A stretch of DNA of 64,000 bases from Ideonella dechloratans (lineage in GTDB: Bacteria; Pseudomonadota; Gammaproteobacteria; Burkholderiales; Burkholderiaceae_C), in contig NZ_CP088081.1 in assembly GCF_021049305.1 (NCBI RefSeq), positions 1,550,001 to 1,614,000 of the forward strand, in the 5' to 3' direction. The notes under the pieces were generated by a model that did no database searches, had not been told where the DNA came from, and was given only the letters and a program-made list of their open reading frames with translations. Each line of letters starts with the position of its first letter. The stretch's first letter is position 1. This document shows positions 57,342 through 64,000 of the stretch, in pieces. The position numbers and the translations under genes were made by a program.

Positions 57342-58439
57342 ATGGCGGAGATTACACGCAGCGCGGTGGCGCGGGTAGGGGTGGATCTGTCCAAGCGCGT
57401 GTTCCAGGTGCATGCGGTGGATCGCGGTGGCCGAGTGCTGGTGGCCAAGCCGATGTCGCCCGAGCGATTCTTTGTCTGGTGTGCCGAACTGCCTGCGGGC
57501 TGTCTGGTGGCGATGGAAGCCTGCGGTGGCGCACATCATGTGGCACGCCGTCTGCGTCTGCTGGGCCTGGATGCGCGGCTGATCGCCGGGCACTTCGTCA
57601 CGCCTTACCGCATGGCCGGACGCAGCGGCAAGAACGACGCCAATGACGCGGCGGCGATCTGCGAAGCCGCGGGCCGCCCGCACATGCGCTTCGTGCCGGT
57701 CAAGACCGCCGCGCAGCAAGGCCAGCTGGCCGTGCACCGGCTGCGCGAGGGCTTCAAGGAAGAACGCACCGCACTCATCAACCGCATCCGCGGCCTGCTC
57801 ACCGAGTTCGGCCTGGTGTTCCCGCAAAGCCCCGAGGCGCTGCGCAAGGTGCTGGCCGAGGTGATCGAAGACGGGGCCAATGAGTTGCCCGGCGTGGCCC
57901 GCCTGGCGCTGCAGCGCGCGCACCTGCACTGGATCGACATCGACCTGCAGATGGCCTGGTGCGACGAGCGCATCGCCAGCCACGTGCGGTCCGATGACCG
58001 TGCCAAGGCAGCGGCCACCTTGCAGGGCATCGGCCCGGTCACCGCCTCGGCCCTGGTGGCCAGCGTGGGCGACTTCAGCCAGTTCGACAACGCCCGCCAG
58101 TTCGGTGCCTGGCTCGGCCTGGTGCCCAGCCAGAACTCCACCGGCGGCAAGGCCTGCCTCGGGCGCATCACCAAGCGCGGCGACGACTACCTGCGCACCC
58201 TGCTGATCCAGGGCGCCAAGTCCGCCGTGATGAGTGCCGGCAAACGCACCGATCGCATCAGCCTGTGGTTGGTGCAACTCAAGGAGCGCGTGGGCTGGCA
58301 AAAGGCTGTCGTCGCGCTGGCCAACAAGAATGCCCGCATTCTGTGGGCCGTTCTGACGCGTGGCGTGGCGTTCAACCCCGACCACATCCCCGAACCACCC
58401 GCGGCACGCTGCTGTCTCCGACCCCAGCCCGCGGCCTGA
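57342..58439 (+). CDS. IS110-family (IS1111 group) transposase
   Basis: 365 residues. The N-terminal RuvC-like DEDD domain has VGVDLSKRVFQVHA (Asp), MEACGGAHHVAR (Glu) and KNDANDAAAI (Asp pair). The C-terminal Transposase_20 domain has LQGIGPVTASALVASVGD and FGAWLGLVPSQNSTGGKACLGRITKRGDDYLRTLL, with the likely nucleophile Ser in SQNSTGG. Enzymes of this family recombine DNA guided by a bridge RNA made from the element itself. It appears intact and possibly active. Confidence 0.95.
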   Translation: MAEITRSAVARVGVDLSKRVFQVHAVDRGGRVLVAKPMSPERFFVWCAELPAGCLVAMEACGGAHHVARRLRLLGLDARLIAGHFVTPYRMAGRSGKNDANDAAAICEAAGRPHMRFVPVKTAAQQGQLAVHRLREGFKEERTALINRIRGLLTEFGLVFPQSPEALRKVLAEVIEDGANELPGVARLALQRAHLHWIDIDLQMAWCDERIASHVRSDDRAKAAATLQGIGPVTASALVASVGDFSQFDNARQFGAWLGLVPSQNSTGGKACLGRITKRGDDYLRTLLIQGAKSAVMSAGKRTDRISLWLVQLKERVGWQKAVVALANKNARILWAVLTRGVAFNPDHIPEPPAARCCLRPQPAA

Positions 58440-58732
58440 GCCCGAAGACAAAACCCTCGATTCCACAACCGGACGTGCGCCCGAAGATGCCCACCACAGG
58501 TCAGACCGGCGGCAGGTGAACTCGATAACCCTTGCGTGCGCAAAGCACGTCGAGTGAATGGAGCCCTGCCGAGCGGTTCGTATCTGGGGCCTCGGTGAAC
58601 ACCACCGACACAAGCCCGCCTGTAGATGTGCAGTCTGTCCTTCCACGGTGGCGCCTTCGATCACCACGTCCTGCTATTCACCTGAAAGGAATACGGCTTG
58701 GGAAGAAGAACACTGAACACCGTTGACTCAGC
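58440..58732 (+). ncRNA. 3' noncoding region of the IS, candidate bridge RNA
   Basis: There is no gene in these 293 bases between the transposase stop and the right inverted repeat. IS1111-type elements carry their bridge RNA in this position, whereas IS110-type elements carry it upstream of the gene. The segment has several short self-complementary stretches (for example around 58525-58555) but I cannot fold it reliably. The call rests on position, not on a recognised RNA structure. Confidence 0.4.
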
Positions 58733-58751
58733 GGGAAGTCCCTGTAGAAGT

Positions 58752-58758
58752 GTTAGGT
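58752..58758 (-). other. proximal core (R'') of the HAD cassette attC
   Basis: ACCTAAC on the minus strand, matching RYYYAAC, overlapping the stop codon of the HAD gene (TAA, 58755-58753). The rest of this attC has been separated from it by the IS. Confidence 0.6.
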
Positions 58759-59400
58759 GCTTGTTTTTGCATTTGGAAACCATGCTTCAATGTGCTGGAC
58801 AGCGTGATTAAGTGAGTCAAGTTCTATTAAACAATTAGAAGTGTCTGGTTTTATAAGGTCGGGCACTGCTACAACCTGCATTCCTGCTGACACGGCTGAT
58901 TTTATCCCGTTCTGACTATCTTCAAACGCCAGACATTTTTCAGGAGAAATGCCTAACCGCAGTGCTGCGAGTAGATATACAGATGGGTCGGGTTTGCCTT
59001 TTGGAACTTCATTTCCACCTGCAAAGGAATGGAAATACTCCGCTAGACCAACGGCTTCAAGCCGCTGTTTGATTTCAGTGGTGCTGCTTGATGATGCAAT
59101 TGCACAAGGAATTTCACGTTTTCTTAAACCAGTTAGAAGTTCTGTTGCGCCTGGTTTGGCAGGGAAAACTCTCAGTTTGGAAATGACAACTTGGCGAATT
59201 TCTTCAAGGGCTTTTTCCCCACCAAGAAATGATGCAAGTTGGGCATCGGCTTCTGCCGAGGCTCGCCCAACGACAGAAGTGTATTGCGAAGTGGAAATGG
59301 TAATTCCACGTTCCTGAGCTGCGGATTGCCATGCATCTCTTATCGCTCGCTCGGAGTCAATTAAAAGACCGTCCATATCGAATACCGCAGCGCTGAACAT
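58753..59400 (-). CDS. HAD-superfamily phosphatase (cassette gene)
   Basis: 215 residues, about 45% G+C, far below the chromosomal background. HAD motifs are complete: AVFDMDGLLID (nucleophile Asp), ASSSST (motif II), KGKPDPSVY (Lys) and FEDSQNG (motif IV), with a helical cap as in beta-phosphoglucomutase and 2-deoxyglucose-6-phosphatase types. It probably dephosphorylates a small sugar phosphate. The start ATG lies 12 bases from the attC core split by the MITE, and the stop overlaps its own attC. Confidence 0.92.
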   Translation of the reverse strand: MFSAAVFDMDGLLIDSERAIRDAWQSAAQERGITISTSQYTSVVGRASAEADAQLASFLGGEKALEEIRQVVISKLRVFPAKPGATELLTGLRKREIPCAIASSSSTTEIKQRLEAVGLAEYFHSFAGGNEVPKGKPDPSVYLLAALRLGISPEKCLAFEDSQNGIKSAVSAGMQVVAVPDLIKPDTSNCLIELDSLNHAVQHIEAWFPNAKTST

Positions 59401-59412
59401 AAGGCACCTAAC

Positions 59413-59570
59413 GAGGCTGTAGAAAAAGTCTGATCATGAAGAACCACCCAAAACCCAGGGGATCTTCACCCCTTGCCCATCCCTCGATCGGCGATCCTGG
59501 ATCGATCTGAGCGGTCGATTTTTCAGCCCAAGCATCCAATCAGCGCTTCAAAGGGTTTTGCTACGGCCTC
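59413..59570. mobile_element. 158-bp MITE-like element splitting an attC core
   Basis: Terminal inverted repeats GAGGCTGTAGAAAAA at the left and, read inward from the right, GAGGCCGTAGCAAAA (13 of 15 match). Both sides carry AAC (59410-59412 and 59571-59573), i.e. GTT on the minus strand, a 3-bp target duplication. Removing it with one copy restores GTTAGGT, a perfect attC core. No coding capacity; the interior has palindromic CGATC-rich sequence. It must be mobilised by a transposase encoded elsewhere. Confidence 0.75.
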
Positions 59571-59683
59571 AACGCCTGGTTAACCGGCACCGGAAGCCGT
59601 TAGGCTGGAGGGTGCCAATAGCGGGCATAAAAATGCCGAAGGCATGCCCGCTGTTGGTGTCCGCGTTGAACCCCCAGTTAGGC
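59571..59683 (-). other. attC site of the DUF2971 cassette (core split by MITE)
   Basis: On the minus strand GCCTAAC (59683-59677) opens the site, followed by an imperfect palindrome with arms GGTTCAACGCGG / GGTTAACC and a long internal hairpin around GCGGGCAT / ATGCCCGC; it ends in GTT where the MITE enters. It is homologous along its whole length to the attC at 60390-60506, as expected in a species-specific integron array. A second, internal GTTAGGC lies at 59599-59605 on the plus strand. Confidence 0.85.
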
Positions 59684-59726
59684 TGGGGAGCGTAGGCACA
59701 GTGTTGCACTTGCACTATTTGATTCT

Positions 59727-60383
59727 TCAAGATGCATCTGCCTTTGTTGCTGCTTGGTTCTCAAGCACCTCAAAGCGAATGAAGGCGATTCGCGCCTGGA
59801 TGACCTTAGCATCTGATGCTCGTTTTGCCAGCAACTCCTGAACACCCTGAAGAGGTAGATCGCACTTGGGGCCCAGTATTACCTCCCGAAGATTGATGTT
59901 GTCCGAGAATGGCATGAAGTATTTTCCAGCCTCGACCGAATCATGATCTAGTTCGACGAAAAGGCGAACTTCGTTTTCATACTTCCAATCGTGGAACTTC
60001 GTTCGGATGAGCCTGTCCACGAGTTCTCGTGGTGGACGGCCTTTGCTCAGATGAAGATCAACGTTGAGTAGGCTTTTGGCGTAGATAACGGTGGCAAGGT
60101 AGGAGTCAGGTATGTCGAAACCTAACGCGATGCCACTGTGCTTTTCTGCGTAGTGTCCCCACAGAACAGGGTTCTTCCAATTTCGGCTGAAACAAATCAG
60201 GCCTTTGGATTGGTTCAGTTCATCCTTGACCCGCTTGAATGCGGCTCGCTTTGTCTTGTCGGCCAGGTTGACGGCGAGCAGTTCAAATGGGTCATTCAAC
60301 TCAGCAAACCGCGAAATCTTTATCCGTCGCAGCGCAATGTTGCTGATTCCGTATTGAGCACCAGTAAGGTCGTAGACGCGCAT
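59727..60383 (-). CDS. DUF2971 protein (cassette gene)
   Basis: 218 residues, about 48% G+C. DUF2971 hallmarks: ISRFAELNDPFE, GLICFSRNWKNPVLWGHYAEKHSGIALGFD, and FHDWKYENEVRLFVEL. The family is common in integron cassettes and genomic islands; its biochemical function is unknown, and a nuclease-like or toxin-like role has only been guessed at. The start codon is 12 bases from the cassette boundary (TTAGGC, 60395-60390), leaving little room for a promoter, so expression depends on read-through. Confidence 0.88.
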   Translation of the reverse strand: MRVYDLTGAQYGISNIALRRIKISRFAELNDPFELLAVNLADKTKRAAFKRVKDELNQSKGLICFSRNWKNPVLWGHYAEKHSGIALGFDIPDSYLATVIYAKSLLNVDLHLSKGRPPRELVDRLIRTKFHDWKYENEVRLFVELDHDSVEAGKYFMPFSDNINLREVILGPKCDLPLQGVQELLAKRASDAKVIQARIAFIRFEVLENQAATKADAS

Positions 60384-60389
60384 GAAAAA

Positions 60390-60506
60390 GCCTAACGCCC
60401 AGGTTAACCGGCGCCGGAGCGCGAAGCGCGTAGGGTACCAACACTGGCCATGAAAATGCCGCAGGCACGGCCAGTGTTGGCGTCCGCGTTGAACCGACAG
60501 TTAGGC
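60390..60506 (-). other. attC site of the 139-residue-protein cassette
   Basis: 117 bases bounded by GCCTAAC and GTTAGGC (minus strand 60506-60500 and 60396-60390), both perfect matches to RYYYAAC and GTTRRRY. L-boxes GGTTCAACGCGG and GGTTAACC pair, and the inside forms a long hairpin (CCAACACTGGCC / GGCCAGTGTTGG). It is homologous to the attC at 59571-59683. Confidence 0.92.
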
Positions 60507-60543
60507 TGAGGACAGGTGTTTGGCATAGAAAAATTGCCCCACT

Positions 60544-60963
60544 TTAATGATCTTGGTGGCTATTAGGCGTCCGTTGCCAACGCTTTGCCAAAGCAAAAGC
60601 TCGGTGCCTATCCGCTTGGCTGAATCGCTTGTTTTGAGCAACTCGCTCTAGCGCCGTGGCTAGAGGCTCATTTATATGAAGTCCTTGTTCTAGCCAAGTG
60701 ATGGCAAGTGTGCCCCAGTAAGTGCTCAAGTCGTCCTTGGTCAGCGCAAACAGAGTAATGTGCTCAACTGATGCGCGATCAATCTCCTGCCGCGAGAGTC
60801 CGACGATAGCTAATGCGCTGGAAATGGTTGATTGCACTTGCTGCAATGGATATTCAAGAAGCGCCAGAAGGGGAATGAAGGACTGTCCAGAACGCACCGC
60901 CTCAAGCCCTTCGCGGTGAGTCGCGAGGATCTGGAAAATGGACTCGATTGGCTTGTTGTTCAT
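60544..60963 (-). CDS. unknown cassette protein (139 residues)
   Basis: 139 residues, about 48% G+C. It is all-helical by appearance, with no signal peptide, membrane helix or catalytic motif: ESIFQILATHREGLEAVRSG, PLLALLEYPLQQVQSTISSAL, ALERVAQNKRFSQADRHRAFALAKRWQ. I recognise no family. The start codon is 12 bases from a cassette core (GTTAGGC, 60981-60975) and an attC follows, so it is a bona fide gene cassette and probably the first in the array relative to the missing integrase side. Confidence 0.8.
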   Translation of the reverse strand: MNNKPIESIFQILATHREGLEAVRSGQSFIPLLALLEYPLQQVQSTISSALAIVGLSRQEIDRASVEHITLFALTKDDLSTYWGTLAITWLEQGLHINEPLATALERVAQNKRFSQADRHRAFALAKRWQRTPNSHQDH

Positions 60964-60974
60964 GTGCGCAAAGG

Positions 60975-60981
60975 GCCTAAC
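60975..60981 (-). other. cassette core site upstream of the first cassette gene
   Basis: GTTAGGC on the minus strand, a perfect core at the same 12-base distance from the start codon as in the next cassette. It is the end of either an attI or a further attC whose other half is not clear. Confidence 0.65.
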
Positions 60982-61242
60982 TGGTTATATATGTCAAAAG
61001 TGACGCATAACATCCCGACGTGACGGATAACATTCCAGTGCATTGCAGGCCAAGTGCTTGTCGGGATTGAAAAATTTTGCTTGCGTGCAGAATAACATCC
61101 CGTACAGAAGCGTCAAAAGCATCAGAATCCCCCCATTTGGGGGTGAGCGGAGCGCTGCTTAGCCGTGTTCGGCCCACGGCGCGGGCTGCGCCGGCTGTTA
61201 GGGCCACAGGCCGGAGCGGGTTCTTGGAGGGAAAGGATGGGG
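60982..61242. repeat. noncoding boundary region with short direct repeats
   Basis: No gene. Two adjacent 20-base units, GTGACGCATAACATCCCGAC (61000-61019) and GTGACGGATAACATTCCAGT (61020-61039), match at 15 positions; a third AATAACATCCCG lies at 61091-61102; GTCAAAAG occurs at 60993-61000 and 61112-61119. ATCCCGAC (61012-61019) and GTCGGGAT (61060-61067) form an inverted pair. A GTTAGGG resembling a core is at 61197-61203. It could be the attI side of the array or the remnant of an insertion sequence end. Confidence 0.5.
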
Positions 61243-61260
61243 GGCGCCTTCCCAGGCGCC
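61243..61260 (-). terminator. hairpin downstream of yciO
   Basis: Stem GGCGCCT / AGGCGCC with a 4-base loop, five bases after the yciO stop on the minus strand. The following T-run is weak, so it may be only a transcript-stabilising hairpin. Confidence 0.45.
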
Positions 61261-61265
61261 CGCCC

Positions 61266-61889
61266 TCACAAACCCAGTTTCGCCGGGTCGCCGCGTCCTG
61301 GGCGCACCACGGTCGGCTCGTCGCCGGTCAGGTCGATGATGGTGGAGGGTTGGCCCGGGCAGCCGGGGGCGCTGATGACGCCAGCAAGTTGTTTTTCAAA
61401 CCGGGCGCGAATCTCGTCCGGGTCGTTCAGCGCGTCGGTTTCGCCGGGGGGGATGAAGGTGGTGGCCAGCACGGGCTGGCCCAGTTCTTCCAGCAGGGCC
61501 TGCATCACCGGGTGGTCGGGCACGCGCAGGCCGATGGTGCGGCGCGAGGGGTGCGAGAGCCGGCGGGGCACTTCCTTGGTGGCCTCCAGGATGAAGGTGA
61601 AGGCGCCGGGCGAGCCCAGTTTGACCAGGCGGAACTGGCGGTTGTCCACCATGGCGTAGGTGGACAGCTCGGACAGGTCGCGGCACAGCAGGGTCAGCAG
61701 GTGCTTGTCGTCCATCTGCCGGATGCGGCGCACCTGGTCCACGGCGTTCTTGTCGTCCAGGTGGCAGACGAGGGCGTAGCTGGTGTCGGTGGGCACCGCC
61801 AGCACGCCGCCCTTCTGGATGAGCTGCACGGCCTGCTTGATCAGGCGGGGCTGCGGGGTTTCAGGGTGGATTTCGAAATACTGGGCCAT
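61266..61889 (-). CDS. yciO: Sua5/YciO/YrdC family protein (YciO type)
   Basis: 207 residues from ATG 61889 (ATG 61898 also in frame). The YrdC fold is clear: PTDTSYALVCHLDDKNAVDQVRRIRQMDDKHLLTLLCRDLSELSTYA, then GSPGAFTFILEAT and RTIGLRVPDH. It is the YciO branch, a paralogue of the TsaC threonylcarbamoyl-AMP synthase whose own role is unsettled. It lies 18 bases downstream of rnm, the same pair as in E. coli. Confidence 0.92.
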   Translation of the reverse strand: MAQYFEIHPETPQPRLIKQAVQLIQKGGVLAVPTDTSYALVCHLDDKNAVDQVRRIRQMDDKHLLTLLCRDLSELSTYAMVDNRQFRLVKLGSPGAFTFILEATKEVPRRLSHPSRRTIGLRVPDHPVMQALLEELGQPVLATTFIPPGETDALNDPDEIRARFEKQLAGVISAPGCPGQPSTIIDLTGDEPTVVRPGRGDPAKLGL

Positions 61890-61907
61890 GCCCAGCATTG
61901 TGCGCGC

Positions 61908-62792
61908 TCAGGCGTCGCACAGTGGCGCCGGGGCGCGTTGGGCGGGCAGGCGGTCCTGCCACAGGCTCCAGATGGGGGTGACTTTGCCGGGCAGGTCGGG
62001 CAGGCTGCCAGGCTCCACGCGGCTTTCGCCGGGGGCGTGGAAGTCGCTGCCGCGCGAGGCCAGCAGGCCGAATTCGCGGGCCATGTCGGCGTACTTGGCC
62101 ACTTCGTCGGGGAAGTGGCTGGCGCAGGTCACTTCCACCCCCTGGCCGCCGTGTTCCTTGAACTCGGAGAACAGGGCGTATTCGGCCGTGGGGCTGAAGC
62201 GGTAGCGCGCCGGATGGGCGATGGCCGCCACGCCACCCGCGGCGCGGATCCAGCCCAGCGCCTCGCCCAGGCCGGCCCAGCGGTGTTCCACGAAGCCGGG
62301 CTTGCCTTCCTTCAGGTAGCGCTGGAAGACCTCGTGCACGCTGCTGCAGTGGCCGTGGTCCACCAGGAAGCGGGCGAAGTGGGTGCGCGAGACCAACTCC
62401 GGGTTCTCGGCGTAGGCCAGGGCGCCTTCGTACGCACCGGGAATGCCGGCGCGGGCCAGGCTCTCGCCCATGGCGCGGGCGCGGCCTTCGCGGCCGGCGC
62501 GCAACTCGTGCAGGCCTTGCACCAGGGCCGGGTGCGCGGGGTCCACGTCCAGGCCCAGGATGTGCACGGTTTCACCGGCAAAGGTGACGGACACCTCGAC
62601 GCCGGGGATGTAGACCATGCCCAGGCGCCGCGCCTCGGCGGCGGCTTCGGCCTGGCCGGCCAGCTCGTCGTGGTCGGTCAGGGCCCACAGCTGCACCCCG
62701 CCCGCGTGGGCACGCCGCGCCAGTTCGCTGGGGCTGAGGCTGCCATCCGACGCGGTCGAGTGGCTGTGGAGGTCGGCGTTCAAAAGGTGCAC
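61908..62792 (-). CDS. rnm: PHP-domain 5' exonuclease RNase AM / 3',5'-bisphosphate phosphatase
   Basis: 294 residues from GTG 62792. PHP metal motifs: NADLHSHSTASDG, ALTDHDELAG, PGVEVSV, IAHPARYR, EVTCASH and GSDFHAPGE, complete for a three-metal site. E. coli YciV (RnaM/TrpH) removes 5' nucleotides from short RNAs and 5S rRNA and dephosphorylates pAp-like nucleotides. The neighbouring yciO supports the assignment. Confidence 0.92.
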   Translation of the reverse strand: MHLLNADLHSHSTASDGSLSPSELARRAHAGGVQLWALTDHDELAGQAEAAAEARRLGMVYIPGVEVSVTFAGETVHILGLDVDPAHPALVQGLHELRAGREGRARAMGESLARAGIPGAYEGALAYAENPELVSRTHFARFLVDHGHCSSVHEVFQRYLKEGKPGFVEHRWAGLGEALGWIRAAGGVAAIAHPARYRFSPTAEYALFSEFKEHGGQGVEVTCASHFPDEVAKYADMAREFGLLASRGSDFHAPGESRVEPGSLPDLPGKVTPIWSLWQDRLPAQRAPAPLCDA

Positions 62793-62836
62793 TGCAGCAT
62801 TGTAGGAAGCGGGGGCGGGCGCGCTGGGCGTGGGGT

Positions 62837-64000
62837 CTATGCCTTGCGCGCCAGGCCGGTGTGGATGCACTGGGCATCGTCGGCGCGGAACTGCTGCACC
62901 AGGTCGGCCCGGTCCAGGGGCTTCCATTCGGGGTGGGCCAGGTCGATGACGCACCAGTCCAGCGGCAGGGCCTCGGCCAGCTGCCGGGCCAGTTCAGGGC
63001 CCCAGACCTGCGGATCCGGCTGCACCAGGGTGCGCGAGCGTTCGATCACCAGCAGGTGCAGGGCCCAGCCCTTGGCCATGGTGGAGGTCTTGCGCCAGTG
63101 CCAGGCGCGGCCCACGGCATGTTCGCCCTGCAGCAGGGCCAGCACCGGTCGCAGCACCCGGGTGGGCAGGCCGCCGGGCAGGAATTTCTGCTCGCCCTGG
63201 CAGTCGTGCAGCACGGTCAGGGCGGCCTGGGCCTCGTCTTCCAGCGCACGCAGGCGCACGCGGGCGGCCTGCAGGGCGGCAAAGTCCTCGCGCAGGCTCA
63301 GCTGCTGGATGAGCAGCCGGGCGGCGGGCACCCGCCAGCGCGGGTCGGCGGCCAGGGTTTCGGCATAGGTGGCCGAGGCGCGGCCCTCGTCGGCCAGGGT
63401 CTGCAGCAGGCGCAGGGCCTCGGCCTGCTCGGGCAGCAGTTCCGGCTGGCAGGTCAGGGGCTCGACGGGCGGCACCCCGGCCAGCAGGGCGCGGGCCAGG
63501 CCCAGGCGGGCCTCGGCGGGGGCCGCGTGGCGGTCGATCACCCGGCGCCAGGCGGCCGCGGCCTCGGCCGGCGTGCCCAGGGCCTGAGTCAGGCGGCCTT
63601 GGAACAGGGCTTCGGATTTCTCGAGCGGGCCGTCGGCATCCGCCGCGTTCAGTTCGTCCAGCCACTGGGCCTGCTGGCGCCAGATCTGGTGGCGCTGCAG
63701 CCAGGTGTCGGCCTGCTGGGTCTGCCAGGCGCTGTCCAGGGCATCGGCCAGGCGGGGCAGGGCCTGGCCCAGCAGGATCTCGCCCGCGCTGACCGCGGGC
63801 ACGGTCAAGGGCGAGAGCTTCTCCACCAGGGCCTGCACGCGCACGCGCAGGCTGAAGTCGGGCGCATCCGCCGCGGCGGGCGTGCGCAGGGCGTCCTGGG
63901 CCCATTGCGGGGCTTCGGGGTGGCGCAGGCTCTGGCGCATCAGCACCCGCAGGTCGCGCATGGGGTGGGCGTTCGGGCGGCGTTCGCTGCGGGCGGCGGC
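62837..64000 (-). CDS. unrecognised protein, possibly C-terminal part of an M48-type metalloprotease (5' end outside window)
   Basis: The frame is open through the right edge, so at least 387 codons of a longer gene. ATG 63961 is possible, but the reading frame upstream (ERRPNAHPMRDL) has no stop and looks coding. It is helical, Leu/Ala/Gln-rich, with segments like LGQALPRLADALDSAWQTQQ and AAWRRVIDRHAAPAEARLGLARALL that suggest TPR-like repeats. No HExxH is in the visible part. Similar C-terminal regions occur behind some membrane M48 peptidases; this is a weak guess. Confidence 0.6.
   Translation of the reverse strand, partial: AAARSERRPNAHPMRDLRVLMRQSLRHPEAPQWAQDALRTPAAADAPDFSLRVRVQALVEKLSPLTVPAVSAGEILLGQALPRLADALDSAWQTQQADTWLQRHQIWRQQAQWLDELNAADADGPLEKSEALFQGRLTQALGTPAEAAAAWRRVIDRHAAPAEARLGLARALLAGVPPVEPLTCQPELLPEQAEALRLLQTLADEGRASATYAETLAADPRWRVPAARLLIQQLSLREDFAALQAARVRLRALEDEAQAALTVLHDCQGEQKFLPGGLPTRVLRPVLALLQGEHAVGRAWHWRKTSTMAKGWALHLLVIERSRTLVQPDPQVWGPELARQLAEALPLDWCVIDLAHPEWKPLDRADLVQQFRADDAQCIHTGLARKA

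Larger units (their letters stand above)
57251..58746 (+). mobile_element. IS110-family insertion sequence, IS1111 type
   Basis: About 1.5 kb; ends are approximate. Perfect 11-bp inverted repeats lie just inside the ends: AGGGACTTCCC at 57258-57268 and GGGAAGTCCCT at 58733-58743. Subterminal repeats are the mark of the IS1111 subgroup; IS110 proper has none. One transposase gene is present with a short 5' leader (about 75 bases) and a long 3' noncoding region (about 290 bases). No target duplication is evident, as expected. It lies in an attC site of the cassette array. Confidence 0.8.

Noticed and set aside
61077..63368. 763-codon plus-strand frame
   Set aside because: Antisense to yciO, rnm and the last gene; no recognisable domain.

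Overview
The window is about 70% G+C in most places, densely coded, and reads as chromosomal DNA of a betaproteobacterium of the order Burkholderiales. I infer a Rubrivivax/Ideonella/Roseateles-like member from gene families, not from a marker gene. Supporting evidence is the four-gene DUF3348-DUF802-OmpA-DUF2894 locus, a HiPIP gene, DUF3422 and the many c-di-GMP and two-component proteins. No rRNA, phage, plasmid or CRISPR locus is visible. One tRNA (Thr, anticodon CGT) is present.

Layout. (1) 1-8108: a tight signalling cluster. It holds a histidine kinase cut by the window edge, a PAS-degenerate GGDEF-EAL-receiver-PAS protein, an unlisted 59-residue ORF overlapping both neighbours, an HDOD protein, a single-domain receiver and a membrane diguanylate cyclase preceded by a G13 tract. 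(2) 8119-10530, minus strand: MFS transporter, HiPIP, TauE/SafE permease. (3) 10669-15115: DUF3348, a MotA/ExbB-like DUF802 protein with a roughly 580-residue cytoplasmic tail, a MotB-like OmpA protein that keeps the channel aspartate, and DUF2894. This resembles an ion-driven motor built like Zorya ZorAB but with unrelated partners. (4) 15137-18102: PH-domain protein, a small orphan and a hybrid kinase. (5) 18315-26377: a complete type I restriction-modification operon, hsdM-hsdS-DUF4268-membrane protein-hsdR, ending beside tRNA-Thr. (6) 26681-40878: metabolism and housekeeping (racemase-like protein, SIS protein, fbp, pepN, prfB with its programmed frameshift, DUF4212 plus sodium:solute symporter, hydrolase, GNAT, HTH/DUF2975 pair, aldo-keto reductase, ybaK). 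(7) 40885-48491: TetR regulator divergent from an outer-membrane factor plus a YbhGFSR-type ABC exporter, with a perfect FNR-type box in the shared promoter region. (8) 48583-56225: tricorn-like protease, DUF3422, plsY, RidA, glutaredoxin-like, excalibur, and cold-shock/DUF1294 genes.

(9) 56243-60981: a low-G+C integron gene-cassette array on the minus strand with no integrase in the window. At least three cassette genes (HAD phosphatase, DUF2971, an unknown) are each followed by an attC site. Two attC sites are clearly homologous to each other. Two different mobile elements have landed in attC sites: an IS110/IS1111-type element with 11-bp inverted repeats sits inside the attC of the HAD cassette, and a 158-bp MITE-like element splits the core GTT/AGGT of the next one with a 3-bp duplication. 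(10) 61266-64000: yciO and rnm (yciV), then a gene open at the right edge.

The most interesting systems are the motor-like locus at 10.7-15.1 kb and the attC-targeting elements in the cassette array at 57-61 kb. The extra membrane protein and DUF4268 gene inside the restriction operon also deserve attention.
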